From positions 62,001 to 126,000 of the forward strand of contig QFPW01000005.1 of NCBI GenBank assembly GCA_003241785.1: a stretch of 64,000 nt of DNA, written 5' to 3'. A model generated the notes under the pieces. It was not told the origin of the DNA and did not search any database. It saw nothing but the letters and a program-made list of their open reading frames with translations. The DNA is from Rhodovulum sulfidophilum (GTDB taxonomy: Bacteria > Pseudomonadota > Alphaproteobacteria > Rhodobacterales > Rhodobacteraceae). Position numbers and translations under genes: made by a program. Position 1 is the stretch's first letter. The number at the start of each line of letters is the position of its first letter. Shown in pieces: positions 8,014-16,633 of this stretch.

Positions 8014-8838
8014 CTATTTCGGGAAGAGCAGCGTGACCACGAAGCGCGCGCCCCAGCTGTCGGGACCCACTTCCGGCGCCTCGGCCCAGTAGCGGGCGCC
8101 GACGGTGAACTGGACCGGCAGCGGGCCCACCTTGACGACCTGGCCCACGGTCGCGTTGATCGGCACCGACCATTGATCGTTCTCCCAGTCGTAGGTCGAC
8201 TCGGTGTTGAGGGTGAACGAGGTCGCCTTCGGCGTCGTGTAGCTCACGAAGGGCTGGAGGAAGGTCTCCGAGATGTCGCCGTCCGCGTCGTCGCCGGTCA
8301 GAGACCAGATGTGGTTCGCGAGCCCGCCGACCGTCCAGCCGTGCTTCTGCACCAGCGCCACGCCGGTGACGCCGGCGCCCCATTGGTTGGTCGAGATCCC
8401 GTCGGTCGCGGTCGGCAGCAGGAAGACCGGGCCCGCGCCCCAGACGACGCCCGCGCTCGTCGCTCGCTTGGGCGAGAAGAAGAAGCTCTGCGTCGTGGCC
8501 CCGAAGCCGAGCTGCGAGCCCGCGCCCGGGATCACGCCGTCCTGGCTGTAGATCGGCAGGATCGTGCGCGAGATGAGGTTCCAGTCGGCGCCGATCGAGA
8601 TCGGGATCACCGGCTGCAGGTTCAGATAGTACTGGTCACCGTCGCCGTCGAAGAAGCCGCCGTTGTAGTTGAACTGGAACGGCACGCTGACCAGGCTCGC
8701 CACCGGATTGGAGAGCTTCTTGGCGAGGTCGGCCGCGTCGTCGGACGGCGTGGCCGTCTGGGCCAGCGCGGCCTGCCCCGCCACGAGCGAGGCCGCGAGG
8801 GTCGGCCACAAGGCACGGAGTCGGGCTTCGCGGATCAT
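8014..8838 (-). CDS. Outer-membrane beta-barrel protein (family often mis-called neuromedin U)
   Basis: The 274-residue protein has a signal peptide cleaved after ...GQAALAQ. The mature region begins DDAADLAKKLSNPVASLVSVP and then alternates hydrophobic and polar residues throughout: FQFNYNGGFFDGDGDQYYLN, VIPISIGADWNLISRT, FGATTQSFFFSPK, GVVWGAGPVFLLPTAT. It ends in the outer-membrane insertion signal ...VVTLLFPK. This matches a widespread proteobacterial barrel family of unknown transport role. The ATG is preceded by GAGGAGG seven bases upstream. It has no operon partner. Confidence 0.75.
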   Translation of the reverse strand: MIREARLRALWPTLAASLVAGQAALAQTATPSDDAADLAKKLSNPVASLVSVPFQFNYNGGFFDGDGDQYYLNLQPVIPISIGADWNLISRTILPIYSQDGVIPGAGSQLGFGATTQSFFFSPKRATSAGVVWGAGPVFLLPTATDGISTNQWGAGVTGVALVQKHGWTVGGLANHIWSLTGDDADGDISETFLQPFVSYTTPKATSFTLNTESTYDWENDQWSVPINATVGQVVKVGPLPVQFTVGARYWAEAPEVGPDSWGARFVVTLLFPK

Positions 8839-9348
8839 GTCACGTCCTCCTCGCAACGGTGGCGGATCGGCCGCGATCCGCCTCTTCGATAGTGCGCCGA
8901 ACCGCGCGGGGAGGCGAGCGGCATCGCGGTCTGCTATCGCTTCGAGCGCCCGCGCGGCGTCCGCCCCGCCGCTCGCGCCGAAGTCGACCTCCCGGCCGAA
9001 CCCGACGAACCCGACCTCGAAGACCGCGACCGGCGTTCCGCCCGTCCGCGCCCCGGGTTGGATCAGGGCCGCGCCGGCCAGCGCCGGGATGACGCGTCCC
9101 GGGGCCAGGAAGGTTCTTGCCGGCGATCACTTTGGCCGCGCGCCCAGGTCGCATCTTCGCGCCGGGCGCCTCACGGGCGCGCGCGCCCGACCGGACCCGC
9201 CGCGAAAGCGCCGATCACAACGACGCGATCGGCCGCGCGGCGCGCCTGAGAACGCGTGCTTTTTCCGAAGCCGCGGGCCGGCCGGATCAGCGGACCATTG
9301 ATCCGGGCGATCGAATCTGGCTCCCTGATCCTGTCGAATGTCGATCGC
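8839..9348. other. Gene-poor interval
   Basis: About 510 bp with no reading frame that I can support as a gene. The frames crossing it are arginine- and proline-rich, as expected of GC-rich noncoding or antisense sequence. It should hold the promoter of the barrel gene near 8839 and possibly that of the small ORF at 9349. I see no convincing repeat, RNA structure or attachment site. Confidence 0.5.
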
Positions 9349-9786
9349 ATGCTCGGGATGATCGCAGTGAACGCGCGCACCGCTCCAGGCGAACCACCGG
9401 AGGCCGCGACCCGCGCCCAGGCGCGCGGATCCCTGGCCCGGGTCGCCCTGAGCCTGCTGGTCCTCTTCGGTCTCGCGTTTCTCGGCTGCGTCGCGATGGC
9501 CCCCGGCGCCTCCGCGCACGAAACCCTCGCTCCGCGCGCGGCGGCCACCGCGCCCCGCCTGGTCGCGCCCGCGCCGGGCAAGGCGCGCGCGCCACGCGAT
9601 TGCTGCGGCGCCTCGCTCTTCCGGGGCTGCTGCGCGCATGGGGGCCAGTCCGGCTTGCCCGAGGCGATCGGCGGGCCCGCCTTCGCCAATGGCGCCACGC
9701 TCACCTTCCCGCTGCTTCCCGAGCCGCCCCGCGCCTCGCGTGCGCTGGCGCCCGAACCCGCGCCGCCACGCCTCCGCTCCGCCTAG
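9349..9786 (+). CDS. Small putative secreted, cysteine-containing protein
   Basis: If real, this is a 145-residue protein with one strong hydrophobic segment, VALSLLVLFGLAFLGCVAM (about residues 31-50), that could be a signal peptide or anchor. A low-complexity Ala/Pro stretch follows, with two cysteine pairs (RDCCGASLFRGCCAHGG) and a hydrophobic patch, IGGPAFANGATLTFPLLP. I recognise no family. The start is uncertain: ATGs occur at 9349 and 9358, neither with a clear ribosome-binding site. It lies 86 bp before the acyltransferase gene. Confidence 0.4.
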   Translation: MLGMIAVNARTAPGEPPEAATRAQARGSLARVALSLLVLFGLAFLGCVAMAPGASAHETLAPRAAATAPRLVAPAPGKARAPRDCCGASLFRGCCAHGGQSGLPEAIGGPAFANGATLTFPLLPEPPRASRALAPEPAPPRLRSA

Positions 9787-9872
9787 GGTCTGTCCCGCGT
9801 ATCGCCGCGCGGCCGGGCGCCCGACGGCGCCCCGGCCCGCCGGCATTGCTCCCCTATTGTCCGGAGGCTGCC

Positions 9873-11069
9873 ATGCCCACCGACGCATCGACCGACGCGC
9901 TGCGCGTCGATCCGATCGATCGTGCCGACCCGCGCGCCCGCGCGCTCACCGACCTCGACCGCCGCCGGATCGGCTTCCTGCGGCTGGTTCTCGTGCTCGC
10001 GCTCGTCTTCCTGCATTACGGCGAGATCTATGGCTCGCCCTTCTCGCCCTATCGCGGCTACCAGGGCCAGGCGGTGCCGGTCGCCTCGATCCTGGTCTCG
10101 TTCATCCTCTTCCTCGGCTTCACCGCCGTGCCCGCGATGAGCGCGATCTCGGGCTTCCTGTTCTTCCAGGGCGCCACCGCCCGCCGCCCGCCCGATTTCG
10201 CGCGCAAGATGCGGCGGCGGGTCCATTCGCTCGTGGTCCCCTTCCTTCTCTGGGGCATCTTCTTCTCGACGATCGGCTTCGCCGCGCACCGGGTATTCCC
10301 GTTCCTGTTCTCGGATTATTTCGGCGCCGGCGCCGGGGTGATCCGCGAACTGACCAACGCGGTCATCGGCGTCAACACCACGCCTCTCGCCTACCAGCTC
10401 TGGTTCGTGCGCGACCTGATCCTGACCGTCGCCGTCAGCCCGCTGATCTGGATCCTGATCGGCCGGCTGCCCTGGCTCACGCTCGCGGTGCTGGTCCCGC
10501 TCTGGATCCTGGGCCAGAACCTCGTGATCTTCCATCGCCTGGACGTGCTGCTGTTCTTCAGCTTCGGCGCGCTCTTCGCGATGCACGGCATCCGCCCCGA
10601 GCTGCCGCGACGATGGGTCGTGCCGGTCTTCGCCCTCTTCCTCGCCGCCGCGATGGCCCGGACGCTGGCGCCCTGGATCCTCGGCCGCGCCGAGGGGCTC
10701 GGCTTCGACATCGCGACCGGCGCCATGCGCATCCTGGGCGCGCTCGCGGTCTGGAACGCCGCGCCGCTCGTGCTCGGCACGCGCTTCGCCGCCTGGGTCG
10801 AGCGCAACACCTATCTCGCGTTCTACATCCACGCCGGGCACTACCCGCCGATCCTGTTCCTCAAGCTCGGGCTCGGATCGATGATCGACCCCGGGTCCGA
10901 GGTCGCGCAGATCACGCTCTATTTCCTCTGCGTCGGGCTGACCATCTCGGGCCTGATCCTGCTGGGGCATGTGCTGGAGCGCCGGACGCCGAGGCTCTTC
11001 AGGATCATCAGCGGCGGCCGGACGGCGACCGGCTCGGGCCAGGAGCGGCCGGGGTTCCTGCCGACCTAG
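9873..11069 (+). CDS. Acyltransferase family 3 membrane protein
   Basis: The 398-residue protein has about ten membrane spans, the architecture of the acyltransferase-3 family that O-acylates surface polysaccharides or other exported glycans. The first span carries the family histidine (LVLVLALVFLHYGEIYG). Further family-like elements are SGFLFFQGATA, RRRVHSLVVPFLLWGIFF and LAYQLWFVRDLIL. A later segment resembles NTYLAFYIHAGHYPPILFL. The start ATG has CCGGAGG six to seven bases upstream. It is followed by an extensin-like gene 60 bp downstream, which fits an envelope role. Confidence 0.82.
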   Translation: MPTDASTDALRVDPIDRADPRARALTDLDRRRIGFLRLVLVLALVFLHYGEIYGSPFSPYRGYQGQAVPVASILVSFILFLGFTAVPAMSAISGFLFFQGATARRPPDFARKMRRRVHSLVVPFLLWGIFFSTIGFAAHRVFPFLFSDYFGAGAGVIRELTNAVIGVNTTPLAYQLWFVRDLILTVAVSPLIWILIGRLPWLTLAVLVPLWILGQNLVIFHRLDVLLFFSFGALFAMHGIRPELPRRWVVPVFALFLAAAMARTLAPWILGRAEGLGFDIATGAMRILGALAVWNAAPLVLGTRFAAWVERNTYLAFYIHAGHYPPILFLKLGLGSMIDPGSEVAQITLYFLCVGLTISGLILLGHVLERRTPRLFRIISGGRTATGSGQERPGFLPT

Positions 11070-11129
11070 CGCGGCGGAAGGGGGGGACCGGCTCGGGGAA
11101 CAATCGCGCGCGCGGGGCATTGGGACCGC

Positions 11130-11762
11130 ATGCGCATGGGTAAATCGAGCATGGTGATCGGGCTGGCCGCGCTTCTCGCCGGCCCGGTCCGGGCGGAGCC
11201 GCCGCCGCCGCCGCGCCCCCCGGAGCTTGGACCGGCGCGAAGCGAGGCGCTCTGCGGCGACCCCGGCCTCCGCGGCGCGCCCCTGGCCGCGATCCCGGGC
11301 GAGGGCGGCTGCGGCGTCGCGGCGCCGGTTCGGCTCGACTCGGCCGCCGGCGTGACGCTCGAGCCGCCAGCGACCGTGGCCTGTCCGACCGCCCGCGCGC
11401 TGCTCGCCTGGCTGGAGGGGACCGCGATCGGCGGCTTCGCCGCCGCCGGGGGCGAGCTCAGGACGCTGAACGTCGCCGACGCCTATTCGTGCCGGAACCG
11501 CAACCGCGCGGCGAGCGGCAAGCTCTCCGAGCACGCGGTCGGCCAGGCGATCGACATCGGCGGCTTCGGGCTCGCGGACGGCCGCGCCGTCACGGTCCTC
11601 GCAGGCTGGGATTCGCCCGACTGGGGCGCGGCCCTGCGGCGCCTGCGCGAAGGCGCGTGCGGGCCATTCGGCACCGTGCTGGGCCCCGGTTCGAACGCGC
11701 TGCACGCGGACCATTTCCACTTCGACGTCGCGGCGCGCCGGTCGGGCCCGTGGTGCGAATAG
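11130..11762 (+). CDS. Extensin-like C-terminal domain protein, exported
   Basis: The 210-residue protein has an N-terminal hydrophobic segment (MVIGLAALLAGPVRA) that looks like a signal peptide, then a proline-rich linker. From about residue 45 it has the extensin-like C-terminal domain found in many alphaproteobacteria: GEGGCGVAAPVRL, ACPTARALLAWL, and the histidine/aspartate motif SEHAVGQAIDIGGF, followed by LHADHFHFDVAARR. The paired SxHxxGxAxD and HxDHxHxD motifs match the zinc-peptidase layout of LAS/VanY-like enzymes, so a murein-directed hydrolase is plausible but unproven. Starts at 11130 or 11136 are both possible. Confidence 0.8.
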   Translation: MRMGKSSMVIGLAALLAGPVRAEPPPPPRPPELGPARSEALCGDPGLRGAPLAAIPGEGGCGVAAPVRLDSAAGVTLEPPATVACPTARALLAWLEGTAIGGFAAAGGELRTLNVADAYSCRNRNRAASGKLSEHAVGQAIDIGGFGLADGRAVTVLAGWDSPDWGAALRRLREGACGPFGTVLGPGSNALHADHFHFDVAARRSGPWCE

Positions 11763-11784
11763 CCGCCGCGACACGCAACCCCGG

Positions 11785-14040
11785 TCAGCCCGCGAGCAGA
11801 TCCGCGATCCGGATCGGGAACCGGCGCGGCCGAACGCCGGTGGCATGCCAGACCGCGTTCGCGATCGCGCCGACCGATCCCGTGACGCCGATCTCGCCCA
11901 CGCCCTTGACGCCGAGCGGGTTGACGTAAGGGTCGTCCTCGTGGACCAGCAGCGCCTCGACCGAGGGCGCGTCGGCGTTGACCGGCACATGGTAGCCGGC
12001 GAGATCGGCGTTCATCGACCGCCCGGTCCGCGGATCGTGCAGCGCCTCCTCGTGCAGGGCGAAGGCGAGACCCCAGATCATGCCGCCGTTGAGCTGGCTC
12101 CGGGCGAGATGCGGATTGATGATCCGCCCGGCCGCGAAGGCGCCGACCAGCCGCCGCACCCGGATCTGGTAGAGATCCGGATCGACCTCGACCTCGGCGA
12201 AGACCGCGCCGTGCGAATACATCGCCCAGGCTTGCGCCTGCGCGGGATCGCGGGCGCCGCCGGCCTGGCCTTCGAGCTCGGCCACCCCGGCGCGGGCGAG
12301 GATATCGACGTAGCTCTCGTGCCGGCTCGGATCCTCGCGGTGACGCAGCCGGCCGTCATGCGCCTCGACGCCGGCGTTCCCCGCGCCGAAGAGCGGCGAA
12401 TCCGGATGGCCGGTCGCGAGCTCCGCCAGCCGCGCGACCGCGTCGGCCCCGGCGCCGAAGAGCGCGCTGCCGGCGGTCGCGGTATGGCCCGAGCCGCCGG
12501 CGACGCCGCCGTCGGGATGGTCCGAATGGCCGGCGCGGAATTCCACCCGCTCGATCGGCAGGCCGAGCCCGTCGGCCGCGATCTGGGCGAGCGCGGTCCA
12601 GGCCCCCTGCCCCATGTCGACCGCCGAGGTCTCGACCAGCGCGGTGCCGTCGGCGCGGAGCACGGCGCGCGCCTCGGCCTTGAACATCGGCGCCTGGAAC
12701 ATGGCGCTTCCCATGCCCCAGCCGATCAGGCGGCCGGAATCGTCGCGCATCCGGCGCGGCGCGCGCGGCCGCCCGGCCCAGCCGAACCGCCGCGCGCCCT
12801 CCGCGTAGCATTCCCGCAGCGCCTTCGACGAAAACGGCCGCCCGGTCGCGGGATCGGTCTCGGCGTAGTTGCGCAGCCGGAACTCGAGCGGGTCGAGGTC
12901 GCAGGCGAAGGCCGCCTCGTCGATCGCGCATTCGAGCGCGGCCGAGCCCGAGGCCTCGCCCGGGGCGCGCATCGGCCCCGGCGTGCCGGTGTCGACGCGG
13001 ATCCCCGAGTGCCGGGTCGCGAGCGCGGGCGTCGCGTAGAGGTTCTGCGACGCGTTCGCGGCGGGCTCGAGGAAATCGTCGAAGCTGCTCGTCATCACCG
13101 CCGCCGCGTGCTCGAGCGCGGCGAGGTGGCCGTCGCGGTCCATGCCGAGGCGGAGCCGCTGGCGCGTCGCGCCGCGATGGCCGACCGGGCCGACCATCTG
13201 GTCGCGGCGGAAGACGAGCTTGACCGGGCGCCCGACCATCCGCGCCGCCAGCGCCGCGAGCACATAGGGCCCGCAGAGGATCGCCTTGGAGCCGAAGCCG
13301 CCGCCGATGAAGGGGCTGCGCAGCGTCACGTTCTCGGCGGGCACGCCGAGGAAGGCCGCGAAAGCCGCCTGCCCCATCGCGATCGCCTGGTTCGGGCTGT
13401 CGATCGTCACGCGGTCGCCGTCCCAGGCGGCGACGATCGCATGCGGCTCCATCGCGTTGTGGTACTGGGTCGGGGTCTCGACCGCGACCTCGACCCGGAC
13501 CGCCGCCCCGGCGAGGCCGGCCCCGACGTCGCCCTTGGCGAAGGCCGCGGGCGCGCCGATGCCGACGGTCCGGGTCGCGAACGCCACGCCGTCCTCGAAG
13601 CCCATCCGCGCCGGTTCGGGCGCGTAAGCGGGGGCCAGCAGCCGCGCGCCCTCGGTCGCGGCCTCGAGCGTCTCGGCGATCACGAGCGCGATCGGCTGGC
13701 CGGCGTAGCGCACCCGGTCGTTCTCGAGCGTCTCGACGCGCCAGCTGAACATGGTGGGCTTCGCGTCCTGGTCCTGCGCGAGCGGCGGGCGGTTCGCGGG
13801 GGTGATCACCTCGACCACGCCCGGATGCGCCTTCGCCGCAGCGACGTCGAGCGCCGTCACCCGGCCGCGGGCGATGGTGCTGATCGCGTGGACCGCGTGG
13901 AGCAGGCCCGCGGGATGGTTGTCGGCCGCGTAGGTCGCGGCGCCGGTGACCTTCAGCACGCCGTCGCGCCGGGTTATCGGCTGGCCGCTGTTCGAGCCGA
14001 GGCGCACATGCGCCGGGGCGGAGGAAAGCACGTCAGGCAT
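11785..14040 (-). CDS. paoC: Molybdenum hydroxylase large subunit (PaoC/YagR-like aldehyde oxidoreductase)
   Basis: The 751-residue molybdenum cofactor-binding subunit of the xanthine dehydrogenase family has an N-terminal segment GQPITRRDGVLKVTGAATYA, a conserved Mo-cofactor contact GGGFGSKAI, and a later APGEASGSAALECAIDEAA. The C-terminal catalytic region contains AFAAGRIINPHLARSQLNGG and ends with VNPLGVKGVGEIGVTGSVGA, which holds the active-site glutamate. The gene is the last of the order 2Fe-2S, FAD/4Fe-4S, Mo (paoA-paoB-paoC). Its start overlaps the end of paoB by 8 bp. The substrate is unknown; E. coli PaoABC oxidises aromatic aldehydes. No XdhC/PaoD insertion chaperone is seen nearby. 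Confidence 0.85.
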   Translation of the reverse strand: MPDVLSSAPAHVRLGSNSGQPITRRDGVLKVTGAATYAADNHPAGLLHAVHAISTIARGRVTALDVAAAKAHPGVVEVITPANRPPLAQDQDAKPTMFSWRVETLENDRVRYAGQPIALVIAETLEAATEGARLLAPAYAPEPARMGFEDGVAFATRTVGIGAPAAFAKGDVGAGLAGAAVRVEVAVETPTQYHNAMEPHAIVAAWDGDRVTIDSPNQAIAMGQAAFAAFLGVPAENVTLRSPFIGGGFGSKAILCGPYVLAALAARMVGRPVKLVFRRDQMVGPVGHRGATRQRLRLGMDRDGHLAALEHAAAVMTSSFDDFLEPAANASQNLYATPALATRHSGIRVDTGTPGPMRAPGEASGSAALECAIDEAAFACDLDPLEFRLRNYAETDPATGRPFSSKALRECYAEGARRFGWAGRPRAPRRMRDDSGRLIGWGMGSAMFQAPMFKAEARAVLRADGTALVETSAVDMGQGAWTALAQIAADGLGLPIERVEFRAGHSDHPDGGVAGGSGHTATAGSALFGAGADAVARLAELATGHPDSPLFGAGNAGVEAHDGRLRHREDPSRHESYVDILARAGVAELEGQAGGARDPAQAQAWAMYSHGAVFAEVEVDPDLYQIRVRRLVGAFAAGRIINPHLARSQLNGGMIWGLAFALHEEALHDPRTGRSMNADLAGYHVPVNADAPSVEALLVHEDDPYVNPLGVKGVGEIGVTGSVGAIANAVWHATGVRPRRFPIRIADLLAG

Positions 14041-15088
14041 GGCGCGATGCTCCCGTGTCGGCGAGGACGGAGCCGGGCAGCGCGGGCAGGCGCTCCGGCG
14101 TGCCGGCGGCGGCGGCCGCCAGCGCGCGGGCGACGAGGCGGCGCGCGAGCTCGATCTTATGCGCGTCGTCGCCCGGGGGCCGGGCGTCGGCGAGCGCGAG
14201 GGCCGCCGCCGCCGCGAAGGCGGCGGGTTCGGCCGCGGCGCCCGCGAGCGCCGCCTCGGCCGCGCGGGCGCGCCAGGGCTTCGCCGCGACCCCGCCGAGC
14301 GCGACGCGGGCCTCCCGGATCCGGCCATTGGCGAGGTCGAGCCCCGCCGCGACCGAGACCAGCGCGAAGGCGAAGGAGGTCCGCTCCCGGAGCTTGAGAT
14401 AGCGCGCGTGGCCGCGCATGGCGGCCGCCTCGGGCGGAAGCCTCAGGGCCACGATGAGCTCGCCCGGCGCGAGCGCGGTCTCGCGCGACGGCGCGTCGCC
14501 GGGCAGGCGGTGCAGCTCCTCGAGCGGCAGGGTGCGCGTCCCGGCCGGGCCGGCGATCTCCACCGTGGCGTCGAGCGCCACCAGCGGCACGCAGAGGTCC
14601 GACGGGTGGGTGGCGACGCAGGCGTCGCTCCAGCCGAGGATCGCCTGGGCGTGGCCCACGCCCGCCCGCGCGTCGCAGCCCGCCCCGGGGTCGCGGCGGC
14701 CGCAGGCGCTCGCCGGATCGAAGAAATAGGCGCAGCGGGTCCGCTGCATCAGGTTGCCGCCCACCGTGGCGGCGTTGCGGATCTGCGGCGAGGCGCCCGA
14801 GAGCAGCGCCTCGGCGACGGCCGGATAGGCCCGGGCGAAGCCGCGATCGCGGGCGAGATCGGCGTTGCGGACCATGGCCCCGACGCGGGCTCCGCCATCG
14901 GCGAGCAGCTCGATCCGGTCGAGCCCTGGCAGCCGCGTCACGTCGACGAGCTTGCCCGGGCGGGCGGCGCCGGTCTTCATCAGGTCGAGCAGGTTGGTGC
15001 CCGCCGCGAGATAGGCCGCGCCGGGCTCGGCCCCGGCGGCGAGCGCCTCGGCCAGCGAGGCGGGGCGGATGTAGTCGAAAAGGTTCAC
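14033..15088 (-). CDS. paoB: Molybdenum hydroxylase FAD/[4Fe-4S] subunit (PaoB-like)
   Basis: The 351-residue middle subunit carries the FAD-binding fold of the CO-dehydrogenase flavoprotein family: AAYLAAGTNLLDLMKTGAAR, then SPQIRNAATVGGNLMQRTRC. After this comes a cysteine-rich insertion, CAYFFDPASACGRRDPGAGC, with SDACVATHPSDLC further on. That insertion is the hallmark of the subgroup with an additional [4Fe-4S] cluster (PaoB, 4-hydroxybenzoyl-CoA reductase beta), not ordinary xanthine dehydrogenase. It probably starts at a GTG with GGAGG five bases upstream, overlapping the end of paoA by 4 bp. Confidence 0.83.
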   Translation of the reverse strand: MNLFDYIRPASLAEALAAGAEPGAAYLAAGTNLLDLMKTGAARPGKLVDVTRLPGLDRIELLADGGARVGAMVRNADLARDRGFARAYPAVAEALLSGASPQIRNAATVGGNLMQRTRCAYFFDPASACGRRDPGAGCDARAGVGHAQAILGWSDACVATHPSDLCVPLVALDATVEIAGPAGTRTLPLEELHRLPGDAPSRETALAPGELIVALRLPPEAAAMRGHARYLKLRERTSFAFALVSVAAGLDLANGRIREARVALGGVAAKPWRARAAEAALAGAAAEPAAFAAAAALALADARPPGDDAHKIELARRLVARALAAAAAGTPERLPALPGSVLADTGASRHA

Positions 15089-15579
15089 GCCGTCCTCCGA
15101 TCCCTGGCCGCGATCGCGCGCTCGGCGGACGCGACCGCCTCGGTGATGCCCATGTAGGCGGCGCAGCGGCAGAGATTGCCGCTCATGCCCTCGCGGATCC
15201 GCTCGGGATCGCCCCCCGAGCCCCCTTCCCGCAGCAGGCCCACCGCGCTCATGATCTGGCCCGGCGTGCAGAAGCCGCATTGGAAGCCGTCGTGCGCGAT
15301 GAACGCGGCCTGGACGGGATGCAGGTGGCCGCCCGCGGCGAGGCCCTCGATCGTCTCGACCGCGGCGCCGTCCAGCGCGACCGCGAGTGTCAGGCAGGCG
15401 TTCACCCGTCGCCCGTCGACGAGGACCGTGCAGGCGCCGCACTGGCCGCGGTCGCATCCTTTCTTGGTGCCGGTGAGCGCGAGGCGCTCGCGCAGGAGGT
15501 CGAGGAGCGTGACGCGCGGGTCGTCGATCTCGACCGCGCGCGGGGCGCCGTTTATCGTGAGGCTGAGCGAATAGGGCAT
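15085..15579 (-). CDS. paoA: Molybdenum hydroxylase [2Fe-2S] subunit (PaoA-like)
   Basis: The 164-residue iron-sulfur subunit has a plant-ferredoxin-type cluster motif GCDRGQCGACTVLVDGRRVN with a downstream Cys in ACLTL. A four-helix domain carries the second cluster, GFQCGFCTPGQIM and NLCRCAAYMGI. It delivers electrons from the Mo centre (PaoC) to FAD (PaoB). Unlike E. coli PaoA it has no visible twin-arginine leader at the chosen start, so the complex is probably cytoplasmic here. First gene of the operon; the TetR regulator at 15726 is divergent. Confidence 0.85.
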   Translation of the reverse strand: MPYSLSLTINGAPRAVEIDDPRVTLLDLLRERLALTGTKKGCDRGQCGACTVLVDGRRVNACLTLAVALDGAAVETIEGLAAGGHLHPVQAAFIAHDGFQCGFCTPGQIMSAVGLLREGGSGGDPERIREGMSGNLCRCAAYMGITEAVASAERAIAARDRRTA

Positions 15580-15681
15580 GGCTGCTCCGATCGGCTGGAT
15601 CAGAAGATGGAGGCGGGCACCGGACGGCGGCGTGTCGGGGGAATTCGGGGCCGTCGCGGACGGTGTATCCAAGATGCTTAT

Positions 15682-15698
15682 ACGGAGGCATCCTCCGT
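15682..15698. promoter_or_regulatory. Perfect 17-bp inverted repeat, probable TetR operator
   Basis: ACGGAGG and CCTCCGT flank CAT, a perfect inverted repeat in the 146-bp region between the divergent paoA and tetR genes. It lies just downstream of TTATAC (15679-15684), which could be a -10 element. TetR-family proteins commonly bind inverted repeats of this size over their own promoters. Confidence 0.6.
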
Positions 15699-15725
15699 TT
15701 TGCAAGGGACGAGGTAGACGAGAGG

Positions 15726-16307
15726 ATGGGGTCGGAACCGGCGAAGGCAAGGCGCGCACCGCGCGCGGATTCGCTGCGCAACCGCGAGCGGCTGCTTTCA
15801 GCCGCCCGCGAGGTCTTCGCCGAGGGCGGCGCGGAGGCCAGCCTCGAGGCGGTCGCGCGGCGCGCCGAGCTGGGAATCGGCACGCTCTACCGGCATTTCC
15901 CGACCCGCGAGTCGCTGTTCCAGGCGGTCTATCGCAAGGAAGTCGACGAACTCGTCGATCTCGCGGCGGCGCTCGGCGCCGAGGCCGATCCGACGGAGGG
16001 GCTGCGCCGCTGGCTGGGCGCCAATGTGCGCGTGATCGCGACCAAGCGGGGAATGCTGGTCGCCTTGGCCCCTGCCCCGGACAGCTCCAAGGCGCTCTAT
16101 GACGATTCCCGCCGCCGACTGGTGGAGGCGGTCGGCGGCCTCATGCGGCGGGCTCAGGTCGCGGGGGTGATGCGGGCGGACGTGGCGCCGGAGGAGGTGC
16201 TTCAGGCGCTCTACGGTATCGCCTACGGACGGGAGGACGCGGGCTGGCAGGACGTGGCGCTGCGTCTGATCGACATCTTCGTGGATGGGCTGCGTCTGCG
16301 AACCTGA
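15726..16307 (+). CDS. TetR/AcrR-family regulator of the pao operon
   Basis: The 193-residue protein has an N-terminal TetR DNA-binding domain (SLRNRERLLSAAREVFAEGG, ASLEAVARRAELGIGTLYRH, FPTRESLFQAVY). Its C-terminal part resembles the SbtR-like ligand domain (LRRWLGANVRVIATKRGML, RRAQVAGVMRADVAPEEVLQ). It is divergent from paoA with a perfect inverted repeat 28 bp upstream of its ATG, so autoregulation and repression of paoABC are likely. The inducer may be an aldehyde substrate (inference). Confidence 0.85.
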   Translation: MGSEPAKARRAPRADSLRNRERLLSAAREVFAEGGAEASLEAVARRAELGIGTLYRHFPTRESLFQAVYRKEVDELVDLAAALGAEADPTEGLRRWLGANVRVIATKRGMLVALAPAPDSSKALYDDSRRRLVEAVGGLMRRAQVAGVMRADVAPEEVLQALYGIAYGREDAGWQDVALRLIDIFVDGLRLRT

Positions 16308-16526
16308 CGAGCAGGGCGCAACCGGGCTCTGGGTCGGGTTCGTCGCGGTTCGCCTGGGTTTCTCGCTGAGTTTCAGCGGCTTGCCGGCGGATATGGCTGG
16401 CCGTGGCAGTGCCGCGCGAGGATCGCGAAAAACGCTCCCGGGTTACTGGGTTAAGAGATCTTTAGAGAGTTAGACGGGAAGTTTTGGCCCGTAAGGCGCT
16501 GTTCTGGAACAAAATTCAGTGTTGCT
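16308..16526. other. AT-richer segment beside the iterons, possible origin melting region
   Basis: There is no gene here. From about 16440 the sequence is much less GC-rich than the rest of the window (TTAAGAGATCTTTAGAGAG, then GTTCTGGAACAAAATTCAGT), and it abuts the iteron ladder at 16527. Iterons flanked by an easily melted segment are the usual layout of a plasmid origin. I saw no clear DnaA box. Confidence 0.45.
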
Positions 16527-16633
16527 CCGTTCTTGATGTGTCGATCATCCGTTCTTGATGTGTCGATGGTCCTGTTCCCGGAGTGTCGGTTCTTGGTTCC
16601 CGAAAGATCGAACCGCGTTCCCGATGTGCCGAC
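16527..16633. repeat. Iteron array of the replicon (about five 19-bp units, period 21-23 bp)
   Basis: CCGTTCTTGATGTGTCGAT occurs exactly twice, at 16527-16545 and 16549-16567. Degenerate copies follow at 16572-16590 (CTGTTCCCGGAGTGTCGGT), about 16594-16612 (TGGTTCCCGAAAGATCGAA) and 16615-16633 (GCGTTCCCGATGTGCCGAC). The spacing of 21-23 bp, two helical turns, is that of initiator-binding iterons. The array lies just beyond the 3' end of repA, so it probably forms the vegetative origin bound by RepA. Confidence 0.7.

Noticed and set aside
11845..14397. An 850-residue plus-strand frame antisense to paoC
   Set aside because: It is a mirror of the Mo-subunit gene, dominated by Arg/Ala/Gly/Asp with no domain; paoC carries all family motifs.
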